From NCBI RefSeq assembly GCF_004341625.1, contig NZ_SLZG01000001.1:496001-560000 (forward strand): DNA of 64,000 nt, in the 5' to 3' direction. The notes under the pieces were generated by a model, which had not been told where the DNA came from, did no database searches, and saw only the letters and a list, made by a program, of their open reading frames with translations. Source of the stretch: Rhizobium sp. BK376. GTDB taxonomy: Bacteria; Pseudomonadota; Alphaproteobacteria; Rhizobiales; Rhizobiaceae. Shown piece after piece: positions 34,518 through 44,165 of this stretch. The position numbers and the translations under genes were made by a program. Positions within the stretch are counted from its first letter, which is position 1; the number at the start of each line of letters is the position of its first letter.

Positions 34518-35759
34518 TTGGAGACAGTGATCGAGGAGGTTTACCGATCCCAGTCGCGGCGCGTGCTTGCGACGCTGATCCGCCTGCTCGGCGATTTCGA
34601 CCGTGCGGAGGAAGCCTTGCATGACGCCTTTGCCGCGGCGGCGCGGCAGTGGCCGGTCGATGGCCTGCCCGGCAATCCCTATGCGTGGCTGGTGTCGACC
34701 GGCCGCTTTCGCGCCATCGACCAGCTACGGCGACGTGCCCGTTTCGACGCTTCGCAGGCTGATATCGTCGACAGCCTTTATCCGGAGGGCGAGATGATCG
34801 AGAGCATCGATGGCAACGAGATCGAAGACGACATGCTGCGGCTGATCTTCACCTGCTGCCATCCGCTCCTGCCGAGAGACGCGCAGATGGCAATGGCGCT
34901 GCGGGAAATCTGCGGCCTGACGACTGAGGAGATCGCGCACGCCTTCCTCGTGCCTGCACCGACGATTGCACAGAGGATCGTGCGGGCAAAGAGCCGTATC
35001 CGTACGGCCAACCTTCCCTACGAGGTGCCGGACAAGGCCGCCTTACCGGACCGGCTGGGAGCAGTGCTGCACGTGATCTATCTCGTCTTCAACGAGGGAT
35101 ATCTCGCCTCGTCAGGCGAGGAGCTGATCAGGGCCGATCTGGCCTCGGAGGCGATCCGCCTCGGCCGGACGCTCGCCGGCCTGCTGCAGCACTCCGAAAT
35201 CTCGGGCCTGCTGGCGCTGATGCTGCTGCAGGATTCGCGGCGGTTTGCCCGAACCGATGCGAAGGGCGAGCTCATCCTTCTATCGGATCAGAACCGCTCG
35301 CTCTGGAACAGGGAGATGATCCGCGAAGGGCTGGAATTGGCAGACGATGTCCTGCGTAACGGGGAGATTGGCCCCTACACGCTACAGGCAGCGATCGCGG
35401 CGGAACATGCCCGTGCGGCGCGGCCGGAAGACACGGACTGGAGCCGGATCGCAGATCTCTACGGGCGCCTGCTCGAGATCCAGCGCTCGCCGATCGTCGA
35501 GCTCAATCGGGCCGTGGCGATTTCGATGCATGAGGGACCGGCGAGCGGCTTGCGGCACGTGAATGCCATTCTGGAACGCGGCGATCTCCAGAAATATCAT
35601 CTTGCGCACTCCGCAAGGGCTGACTTTCTGCGCCGGCTGGGCCGAACCGAGGAGGCGCGGCAGGCCTATGAGACCGCGTTGATCCTTTGCCATCAGGCTT
35701 CCGAACAGGCCTTCCTGCGCCGGCGACTGGCCGAGCTTGCGGCAAGCAAAGAGGATTAG
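34518..35759 (+). CDS. ECF sigma factor with C-terminal extension (ECF42/SigJ-like)
   Basis: A 413-residue protein. Residues about 1-165 are an ECF sigma factor: region 2 (VYRSQSRRVLATLIRLLGDFDRAEEALHDAF, YAWLVSTGRFRAIDQLRRRAR) and region 4 (LREICGLTTEEIAHAFLVPAPTIAQRIVRAKSRIR). The following about 240 residues are the helical/TPR-like extension typical of the ECF42 group, with the conserved IYLVFNEGY motif. No anti-sigma gene is adjacent. The frame starts at TTG 34518 with GAGGT upstream; GTG 34527 is an alternative. It is the last gene of a unit with three YciI genes. Confidence 0.92.
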   Translation: METVIEEVYRSQSRRVLATLIRLLGDFDRAEEALHDAFAAAARQWPVDGLPGNPYAWLVSTGRFRAIDQLRRRARFDASQADIVDSLYPEGEMIESIDGNEIEDDMLRLIFTCCHPLLPRDAQMAMALREICGLTTEEIAHAFLVPAPTIAQRIVRAKSRIRTANLPYEVPDKAALPDRLGAVLHVIYLVFNEGYLASSGEELIRADLASEAIRLGRTLAGLLQHSEISGLLALMLLQDSRRFARTDAKGELILLSDQNRSLWNREMIREGLELADDVLRNGEIGPYTLQAAIAAEHARAARPEDTDWSRIADLYGRLLEIQRSPIVELNRAVAISMHEGPASGLRHVNAILERGDLQKYHLAHSARADFLRRLGRTEEARQAYETALILCHQASEQAFLRRRLAELAASKED

Positions 35760-35849
35760 GGTGTAAACCCATGAACTTGGCGGCATATTAATGCTAACGC
35801 TTGCCTGACAAATCTCGATTTTCCAGTATATTGATGGGAGACTTTTGTT

Positions 35850-36206
35850 TTGAGCGTCTTTGGGTTTAGCAAAACGGAGAAGGTCTGGGGGCTGAGACGC
35901 AGCATAGTCCTGGATATGATCGGTTGGTGGATCGAGCAAGCCGGGCCTCGACCGTATCTTCTTAAAATCAAGCAGAGCTACGACCACGGATACAATCACG
36001 GTGACCTCACGGAGGTTGAGGACATCGATAAGGCCGAGTTGCGCGATTTGGTGCAGTTGATGTTGAAGATCGGTTACGAGCGCCAATTGCGACGGGACGA
36101 GGCGGCGACATCGCGAGTGCGGGAGAGCCTAGCTGAGTTTCTGTGGCTTCTTAACGGCGAGCTTGAAGGTACGCCATTTCATCAGCAGATGGACAGCTTG
36201 GAATAG
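35850..36206 (+). CDS. Hypothetical protein, 118 residues
   Basis: I do not recognise this protein. It appears to start at TTG 35850 with GGGAG upstream. It is hydrophilic and mostly helical, with charged segments (TKTEKVWG-like start, EVEDIDKAELRDLVQLMLKIG, RRDEAATSRVRESLAEFLW). It has no signal peptide or membrane segment. It lies just downstream of the ECF42 module but 90 bases separate them, so operon membership is uncertain. Confidence 0.6.
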   Translation: MSVFGFSKTEKVWGLRRSIVLDMIGWWIEQAGPRPYLLKIKQSYDHGYNHGDLTEVEDIDKAELRDLVQLMLKIGYERQLRRDEAATSRVRESLAEFLWLLNGELEGTPFHQQMDSLE

Positions 36207-36268
36207 CCTGATCGGCCGGTCAGTCCACATCTGGCTACGCGTTTATGATTGAACGTCCTAGCGCCCGA

Positions 36269-37231
36269 TCAGCGCGTTTTCCGCTTGGGCACGAGAAGCG
36301 CCAACGCCGTGCCGGTCAGGGCTGACACGACGATCAGGAGATGGGTGTTGATGCTTGCCTGCGCCAATATATCCAGCGCCTCCTTCTGCCGCGATGCGCC
36401 GAAGGCGATGGCGCCGGCGGTAATGCCGGCGGGATAGGTTCCGACGCCGCCCGGCGCATGCACGGGGAGAACCGACGAGAGTTCACCGCCGAGCGCGCCG
36501 CCGAAGCTTGCGGCAAATGGCGCCACCTGCATCAGGCCAAGCGCCCAGGCGAGGACCGCGACCTTGACCAGCCAGTTCACGATTGTCGTCATCCACGCGC
36601 GCGCAAAGGCAGCGGCATCTGCCGGCAGGCCGCGCTCGATTTCGTCCACCAGCGCCTTCGCCTTGGCGGGCAGCACCTTTGCAGCAAGCCGGATCAGCGG
36701 TCGTCTCAGCGCGAAGGCTGCGACGGGTACCAGCAGGAAGCAGAGCCAGACGACCCAGGCAAGAATGCGATGAGGCGACGCGATCGCAAGGCCGACGCCC
36801 GCTGCAGCGAGCAAGGCGTGAAGATCGAGAAGCCGCATGACGAGGAGCGCCGACGTGGCCCGGGCCAACGGGATGCCGAATTCGGAGCGCATCAAGACGG
36901 GGAAGCTGGTTTCTCCCGTGCGAAAGGGCATCATGATGTTCAGCAGATTGTGTATCTGCGTGACGCGGAACAATGTGCCATAGTGGCCAGCCGTTTCGCG
37001 CGGAAAATAGTCATAGAAGCGCCAGGTGCGAAGAAAATAGGTACTGGTCAGCAGGAGCAGCGCGACCAGTATCGGGACCACGCCGACTTCAGCCCACTGC
37101 GCCAGGATGGAATTCCATCCCCAGAACCACTCAATGAATGCGGCATAGGCGAAGACGACGACCAGTGTCAGCAGCATCATGCGGTTGCGAATAAACCAGG
37201 ATTGTCGGCTGGCAACCATCGGAGTCTTCAT
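36269..37231 (-). CDS. Flippase-like integral membrane protein (LPG synthase TM domain)
   Basis: A 320-residue inner-membrane protein with about eight hydrophobic segments. It matches the lysylphosphatidylglycerol-synthase/UPF0104 membrane domain: RTWRFYDYFPRETAGHYGTLFRVTQIHNLLNIMMPFRTGETSFPVLM is the conserved core (Arg, Pro-Phe-Arg-x-Gly-Glu), and VHAPGGVGTYPAG is the late motif. Such proteins are thought to be lipid or lipid-linked sugar flippases. It is divergent from a GT2/GT39 pair. The start ATG 37231 is not strongly supported; nearby ATGs are possible. Confidence 0.85.
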   Translation of the reverse strand: MKTPMVASRQSWFIRNRMMLLTLVVVFAYAAFIEWFWGWNSILAQWAEVGVVPILVALLLLTSTYFLRTWRFYDYFPRETAGHYGTLFRVTQIHNLLNIMMPFRTGETSFPVLMRSEFGIPLARATSALLVMRLLDLHALLAAAGVGLAIASPHRILAWVVWLCFLLVPVAAFALRRPLIRLAAKVLPAKAKALVDEIERGLPADAAAFARAWMTTIVNWLVKVAVLAWALGLMQVAPFAASFGGALGGELSSVLPVHAPGGVGTYPAGITAGAIAFGASRQKEALDILAQASINTHLLIVVSALTGTALALLVPKRKTR

Positions 37232-37322
37232 GTAGTTAAGGCCCAACACGAGCGACGGCTGGCAGCCGGACATACCGCTCAATCCGTCCGACCGTTTGAC
37301 GGTCTTTTAGGAGAAAGAAGAG

Positions 37323-38334
<1,012 letters not shown>

Positions 38335-38342
<8 letters not shown>

Positions 38343-39831
38343 ACTTCTGGTCCGCCGACCAGATGCCGTCATTCTTCTGATCGCCGGCTACTTCGTGCTC
38401 GAATTCCTGACGCGCATGGCGATGCCGCACAGCATGCGCTACGACGAGTCGCAGCAGGTCTTCTTCTCGCAATGGCTGACGCTCGGCTACGACTCCCAAC
38501 CACCGCTCTACAACTGGCTGCAGACGCTGTTCATATCGATGTTCGGCCTGTCGCTGGCGGCGATCTCGATCGTCAAGAACATCGTCCTGTTCCTGATCTA
38601 CCTGACCTATTACAAGCTGGCGCGGCTAGTTCTGTCAGACAAGGTCTTTGCCGTCATCGCGACGCTGTCGCTCTTGACCATCCCGCAGTTTTTCTGGGAG
38701 GCACAGCGCGATCTGACCCATACCGTCGCGCAGCTGCTGACGATCAATCTCTTCCTCTACGGTATCATCCGCACCCTGAAAGCGCCGTCGCTGACGACCT
38801 ATCTCTTCATGGGCGCAGCGCTCGGCCTCGGCATGCTGTCGAAGTACAATTTCGCGCTGCTGGCAGCGGCAGCCCTTGTTGCGGTTTGGATGCATCCGCA
38901 GGGCAGAGCGCGGCTGTTCGACAAGCGTTTCCTGCTGACGGTCGTCGTAGCAGTTCTCATCTTTCTGCCGCACGGCCTGTGGCTCGTCCACAATCTCGGT
39001 CTCGCCTCGGGCCGCACGCTCGGGATCATGGAGCAGGATGCGCCGAAAGACGGCATCATAAAGATCATCCAGGGACCGCTTGAGTTCATCGAACTGGTGG
39101 CGGTCATCTGCGCGCCGACGCTCGTGTTCTATTCGCTGGTCTTCGGCAAGACGCTCTTTGGCAACCTGCGCCAGACGGACGAATGGACGCGTTTCTTCGA
39201 AACGCTGCTGCTGGTCATCGGACTACTGGTGCTGGTGCTGATCCTCGGCATCGGGATGACGGCACTGCGCGACCGCTGGCTTTTGCCCTTCCTGTTCCTG
39301 CTGCCGATCTATCTCTGCCGGAAGATGGAGATCGCGGGCGTGAGAGGCGAGGATTTCGCCAAGCGCTTCGTCTATATCCCGCTGGCAATGATGCTGATCA
39401 TCCCGACACTTCTGCTGACGCGGGTGACTTTCCCCGGGCTCTTCAAGTCCTACGAAGCCTACAACGTGCCCTATGCCGCCTTCATGCAGCAGGTGGTGAC
39501 CGAGGAAGGCAAGAAGCCGGGTCTGGTCCTGACCGACGACTGGTTGCCTGCCGGCAATCTGCGCCTGCAGGTTCCCGATGTGCCTGTCATGTCGATGTTC
39601 TTCTCGAACCTGAAGATTGGCTACCAGTGGACGGCCGACAAGCCCATCCTGCTTGCCTGGCTGCCGAAGAAGGGTGCGGATGACATGCCGGCCACGCTGA
39701 CCGCGTGGCTGCACGACACGCTAGGCCCGGACTATGCCGCTCCGGCAGTCAAGCAAGCGCAGGTTCCCTATATCCACGGGCGGGATGGCGATACTTACCG
39801 CTTTTACTATTCGTGGGTCTATCCGAAGTAA
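38335..39831 (+). CDS. GT39-type lipid-linked sugar transferase (ArnT/Rgt-like)
   Basis: A 498-residue polytopic membrane glycosyltransferase of the PMT/ArnT clan. The early periplasmic-loop motif MRYDESQQVFFSQWLTLGYDSQPPLYNWLQ has the Asp-Glu pair and the QPPLYNW block characteristic of the family. About 11 membrane segments precede a periplasmic C-terminal domain. It probably transfers the sugar made by the adjacent GT2 enzyme from its polyprenyl carrier to lipid A, LPS core or another envelope acceptor. Resemblance to rhizobial Rgt galacturonosyl transferases is plausible but not provable here. Confidence 0.9.
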
Positions 39832-39864
39832 GACCGCCGGACGGCCGGGACAAAAGCAGAAAGC

Positions 39865-41232
39865 CTAGGCTCGCCGCTCCTGCCAGACGGCGTCGAGCGC
39901 CTGACGGGCGATACGGACCATCGTGTCCACCTCTTCATGGGTGATGATCAGCGGCGGAGAAGCCAGCATACGGTCGGAGGTTGCGCGTAACACAAGCCCG
40001 TTTGCCAGCGCGTGATTGCGGACCGCCGTGCCGGCCGCATCCGGCTTGGCGAAGCGGCGGCGGGTCTTCTTGTCGGCCGCAAGCTGCAACGCGCCCATCA
40101 GCCCGACACTGACAGCCTCTCCCACCATGTCATGATCGGCAAGGCTGCCCCAGGCCTTCGCGAAATAAGGGCCGATGTCGTCGCGGACGCGCCCGACCAG
40201 CCGCTCCTCCTCGATGATCCGCAGGTTCTCGAGGGCCGCGGCCGCACAAACGGGATGACCGGAATAGGTGAAGCCGTGATTGAATTCACCGACCTCGTTG
40301 ATGAACACATCGGCGATGCGGTCGCTGATCAGTACGCCGCCGATCGGCAGGTAGCCTGACGACAAGCCTTTGGCGACGGGGACGACATCGGGCTCGACGC
40401 CATAATATTGATAACCGAACCATTCGCCGAGCCGCCCGAAACCACAAATGACTTCGTCGGCGACCAGAAGGATGTTCCGCGCCTTGCAGATACGGGCAAT
40501 TTCCGGCCAGTAGGTCGCGGGCGGGATGATCACTCCGCCAGCGCCCTGGATCGGCTCGGCGACGAAAGCGGCGACATTCTCTTCGCCGAGTTCGTCGATC
40601 TTCTCCTCCAACTCCCTTGCGACCTTCAGGCCGAATTCTTCCGGCGACAGATCGCCGCCCTCGGCATACCAATAGGGTTGGTTGATATGAACAACGCCCG
40701 AGATCGGCAGGTCGCCCTGCTCGTGCATGTATTTCATGCCGCCCATGCTGGCGCCGGCGACGGTCGAGCCGTGATAGGCGTTGCGCCTCGCGATCACGAT
40801 CTTCTTCGTCGGCTTGCCCACCGCACCCCAGTAGACGCGCGCCATGCGGAACCACGTATCGTTGGCCTCGGAGCCTGAATTGGTGAAGAAGACATGGTTG
40901 AAATGCGCGCCGGCATGGGCACAGACCTTCTCCGCCAGAAGTGCTGCCGGCGTGGTCGTCGTTCCGAAGAATGTGTTGTAGTAGGGAAGCTCGTTCATCT
41001 GCCGCGCCACGGCCTCGGCAATCTCGGTTCGGCCATAGCCGATGTTGACGCACCAGAGGCCGGCAAAGCCGTCCAGATATTTCTTGCCCGTCGCATCGAA
41101 GATGTGCGAGCCCTCCCCGCGCTCAATGATGCGCGTGCCCTCCGCGTTCAGCTTCTTCATATCGGTGAAGGGATGAATATGGTGGGCGGCGTCGACGGCG
41201 GCGAGGTTGGACGGGCGGCTTGTGTCGGACAT
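39865..41232 (-). CDS. Class III aminotransferase (omega-amino acid/putrescine-pyruvate type)
   Basis: A 455-residue PLP enzyme with NSGSEANDTWFRMAR, YHGSTVAGASMGG, VAEPIQGAGGVIIPPATYW, LLVADEVICGFGRLGEWFGYQYYGVEPD and the PLP lysine in VPVAKGLSSGYLPIGG. The pattern fits omega-aminotransferases acting on putrescine, beta-alanine or similar amines with pyruvate. It is divergent from a glutamine-synthetase-like gene (131 bases between starts), the neighbourhood expected of gamma-glutamylputrescine-type or other amine catabolism. MSDTS at 41232 is the preferred start. Confidence 0.92.
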   Translation of the reverse strand: MSDTSRPSNLAAVDAAHHIHPFTDMKKLNAEGTRIIERGEGSHIFDATGKKYLDGFAGLWCVNIGYGRTEIAEAVARQMNELPYYNTFFGTTTTPAALLAEKVCAHAGAHFNHVFFTNSGSEANDTWFRMARVYWGAVGKPTKKIVIARRNAYHGSTVAGASMGGMKYMHEQGDLPISGVVHINQPYWYAEGGDLSPEEFGLKVARELEEKIDELGEENVAAFVAEPIQGAGGVIIPPATYWPEIARICKARNILLVADEVICGFGRLGEWFGYQYYGVEPDVVPVAKGLSSGYLPIGGVLISDRIADVFINEVGEFNHGFTYSGHPVCAAAALENLRIIEEERLVGRVRDDIGPYFAKAWGSLADHDMVGEAVSVGLMGALQLAADKKTRRRFAKPDAAGTAVRNHALANGLVLRATSDRMLASPPLIITHEEVDTMVRIARQALDAVWQERRA

Positions 41233-41363
41233 CGTTTGCAACAATCCTTCATCTGCTTGGCCTTGGGGCGGCTTGCCCCGGGGGTCCGTTCGGAAAGGCG
41301 GAATTGAAAGGCCGATCCCGATCGTTTACGACCATGACGTCGGCAAGGGGGATTTTCAAGAGC

Positions 41364-42716
41364 ATGTCGGATGGAACTGCAACCGGAAAGACAGGTGGCG
41401 GCATGCCTCGGATCGAGGTGCTGACGATCGACATGAATGGCCGGTTGCGCGGGAAGCAGTTGCCGATCGATGCCGAAAAGAAGATTTGGGAGGGCGGCGT
41501 CCGCCTGCCGCTGTCGACGCAATCGCTCGACATCTGGGGCGACGACAATGACGATCTGACCGGGCTGTCGCTGACAATCGGCGATCCGGATGGAACCTGC
41601 GTTGCCGATCCGCGCACCCTGGTCGACATGCCCTGGGCTGCGGCGGGATCGCGGCAGGTGCTGGCAAGCATGTACGAACTCGACGGCCGGCCGAGCTTCA
41701 TGGATCCTCGCGCCATCCTGTCTGCGATGGTCGACCGCTTCAAGGCGATGGGGCTGACGCCTGTCGTCGCGACGGAACTGGAATTCTACATTGTCGGGGA
41801 TGACTGGCGCGAGCGCGGCATCCCCTCGCCGCCGTCAAAGCTGACCTATCGCGGCGAACCGAATGGCTTCCAGCTCTACGACATGGATGCGGTCGACCTG
41901 CTCGACGACTATTTGGAAACGCTGCGCAACTATGCGAAGGCGCAGAACCTGCCGGCGGATGCGACCACTGCTGAGTTCGGCCCCGGCCAGTTCGAAGTGA
42001 ACCTTTTGCATCGCGCCGATGCATTGGCTGCCGCTGACGATTGCATCCTGCTCAAGCGGATTGCCGAGCAGGCAGCGCGGCGGCATGGTTTCAAATCCAC
42101 CTGCATGGCCAAGCCCTATACGGACCACGCCGGATCCGGCCTGCATGTGCATGTCAGCGTCATCGACGAGCAGGGCCTCAACATCCTGGATGCAGCGGGT
42201 GGCGAGCCAACCAAGCTGAAGTCCATCTGCGCCGGCCTGCTGCAGACATTGCAGGATGCACAGCTGGTTTTCGCGCCCTTCGCCAATTCATACCGACGCT
42301 TTCAGCCGGGCTCCTTCGCACCAATCGATCTGACCTGGGGGTTTGGCCATCGCGGCACCGCCGTTCGCATCCCCGAACAGAATGGACCGGGGGCACGAAT
42401 CGAACACCGTGTGGCCGGCGCCGACGCCAATCCCTATCTGGTCGTGGCCGCAATTCTTGGTGGAATTCTGCGCGGGCTGGAATGCGATCTAGATCCCGGC
42501 GAGGAGACGACGCCGAGCCATGTGCCAACAGATGCGCCAAAACTGACTCACGACTTCCTGACTGCCGTCGAGCGTCTTCGCGCGTCCGTCTTCATTACCG
42601 ACATCTTTGGCGATCGCTATCAACGACTCTATGGCGACACCAAATACAAGGAGGCGGTGCGCCATCTGCGAACGGTGTCGGACTTCGATTATCGGACCTA
42701 CCTGCCGCGACTCTGA
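41364..42716 (+). CDS. Glutamine synthetase family protein (gamma-glutamyl-polyamine synthetase type)
   Basis: A 450-residue protein with the GS catalytic fold: TELEFYIV, EFGPGQFEVNL, CMAKPYTDHAGSGLHVHVS, NSYRRFQPGSFAP and the late VRIPEQNGPGARIEHRVAGADANPYL. It begins with a beta-grasp-like region (VLTIDMNGRLRGKQLP), typical of PuuA-like enzymes rather than of GlnA. Next to a divergent class III aminotransferase, it may add glutamate to an amine before oxidation. ATG 41364 was taken as the start without strong Shine-Dalgarno support. Confidence 0.9.
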   Translation: MSDGTATGKTGGGMPRIEVLTIDMNGRLRGKQLPIDAEKKIWEGGVRLPLSTQSLDIWGDDNDDLTGLSLTIGDPDGTCVADPRTLVDMPWAAAGSRQVLASMYELDGRPSFMDPRAILSAMVDRFKAMGLTPVVATELEFYIVGDDWRERGIPSPPSKLTYRGEPNGFQLYDMDAVDLLDDYLETLRNYAKAQNLPADATTAEFGPGQFEVNLLHRADALAAADDCILLKRIAEQAARRHGFKSTCMAKPYTDHAGSGLHVHVSVIDEQGLNILDAAGGEPTKLKSICAGLLQTLQDAQLVFAPFANSYRRFQPGSFAPIDLTWGFGHRGTAVRIPEQNGPGARIEHRVAGADANPYLVVAAILGGILRGLECDLDPGEETTPSHVPTDAPKLTHDFLTAVERLRASVFITDIFGDRYQRLYGDTKYKEAVRHLRTVSDFDYRTYLPRL

Positions 42717-42727
42717 TCGGCGTGCCC

Positions 42728-42776
42728 AGAGCATTTCCGAACGCAAACCGCATGACACTTTTGCTGGAATTGTTCT
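42728..42776. repeat. Degenerate rhizobial intergenic repeat between convergent genes
   Basis: AGAGCATTTCC (42728-42738) and GGAATTGTTCT (42766-42776) form an imperfect inverted repeat, resembling the AGAGCATTTCC... element that recurs in Rhizobiales intergenic DNA. It probably ends both convergent transcripts and overlaps the lipid-kinase stop codon. Confidence 0.5.
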
Positions 42777-43716
42777 AGACGGCTTCGCTTTCCGCTTCCC
42801 GGGCCAGCCGTCTCGCAGTCCCCTGCCTTACCATCACCTTCAGCTCGCCTGGATGCGCCCTTAAGGAAACGTCCTGTGCCAGCGGTGAGAGTTCGCCATC
42901 CATGACACAGTTGGCCTTGGGACTCATTTTCGGGAAATGCAGGTCCAGCATTTGCGTATGCATCACCTTGAGGTCGGCATTCTCGCGAAAGCGGCCGCGC
43001 AACATGTCGACGGCCAGGCGGGCGACGCCTAAGGGCTTCATGGGCTTTGCGGTGTAGAAACCGAGCGTGCCTGTCGTCAGGTCGTCGGCATAAAACAGCG
43101 TGTTTTGTCCGAACGGATTATTGGACACCGATATCGCGGAAACATGCCGGCGCTCGCGAATTTCGTCAGCGCAGAACTCCACATCGAATTCCGGAGGATT
43201 GAACACGACGCCGAAGGCGGCGCGCATGCTTGCCGACATCTTGCCGATGCGGGAGCGATAGGTGAAGTTGTTGCGGTACCGGACCATGCGGGCATGCATG
43301 CCCGCCGAAAACTGGTGGATGAAGGGCCTGCCGTTGGCGCTGCGGATATCGACATGTTCGACATCGCCATAGGCCAGCACGTCGAGAACATTCCATATGT
43401 CCAACGGCAGGCGCAGTGAGCGAGCAAACAGGTTCATCGTGCCGGCCGGGATGACGCCCAGCGCAATACCATTTCTCCAGGCAACGCTGGCGGCCGCCGA
43501 AATTGTTCCATCCCCGCCGCCGGCGACGATGCCATCGATATCGTCACGTCGGGCGGCGCGCTGCATTGCAGGGACGATATCCCTGCCGGCGATTACGATG
43601 CCTTCGAAATCGTGGCCCGCCTCACGAAAAACCTGTTCCGCCCTCTGCTCATAGACAGCCATGTCAGTCGTCCTGAACGTACCGCCGTCGCGATTGAAAA
43701 AGCCGATCAGTTTCAT
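42775..43716 (-). CDS. Diacylglycerol/lipid kinase family protein
   Basis: A 313-residue protein with the DAG-kinase catalytic motif VAGGGDGTISAAASVAWRNG and the downstream GVIPAGTMNLFARSLRLP, a P-loop-free ATP-binding site. The C-terminal beta domain holds VSAISVSNNPFGQNT and CVMDGELSPL. These enzymes phosphorylate diacylglycerol, sphingosine-like or undecaprenol-type lipids; the substrate is not known. It is convergent with the GS-like gene. Confidence 0.92.
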   Translation of the reverse strand: MKLIGFFNRDGGTFRTTDMAVYEQRAEQVFREAGHDFEGIVIAGRDIVPAMQRAARRDDIDGIVAGGGDGTISAAASVAWRNGIALGVIPAGTMNLFARSLRLPLDIWNVLDVLAYGDVEHVDIRSANGRPFIHQFSAGMHARMVRYRNNFTYRSRIGKMSASMRAAFGVVFNPPEFDVEFCADEIRERRHVSAISVSNNPFGQNTLFYADDLTTGTLGFYTAKPMKPLGVARLAVDMLRGRFRENADLKVMHTQMLDLHFPKMSPKANCVMDGELSPLAQDVSLRAHPGELKVMVRQGTARRLAREAESEAV

Positions 43717-44165
43717 CGAGGATCCCGGTTTTCCTCAGCCCAGCACCCGCGCCAAACATGACGCGCAGGGCAGCCGTGACACTTTCAATCTGCTCCACAA
43801 TTTCATCCCTCGATCGATGCCGTTTCAAAGGAATTCTACAGGAGCCTGGCGCATCTGAAGGACAACCCACTCCTTCGATGCATCTGGAGAAATGGTCTCC
43901 CCAACAGCCATTTCAAGCAGTTGACCCATTCCTTTCACGATAAGAATCAACCGGAGGTCGCTGCACCAGCGCAAGGCACTTATGCACCGAGCGCCATACT
44001 GCACTGCAAAAAATGCACACGACAGCGACAAGCCCGTGAATCATAAGTCTTATTAGGGCGTTTTGCGCCTTCCCAACCAATTTTCCAATATGTCGTCCCA
44101 GCCCCCAACCGTCACGATCGGCTCGCTTCAGACGATATTTGCATGACAAGCGCCAAGGAGCAGCC
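43717..44165. other. Gap with possible decayed coding sequence
   Basis: On the minus strand two short frames read like protein pieces: one ending GETISPDASKEWVVLQMRQ (43825-44031), the next, in a different frame, beginning RSRDEIVEQIESVTAALRV and running toward the lipid-kinase start. They may be halves of a frameshifted gene. No family was recognised. The right part holds the promoter region of the MFS gene. Confidence 0.3.
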
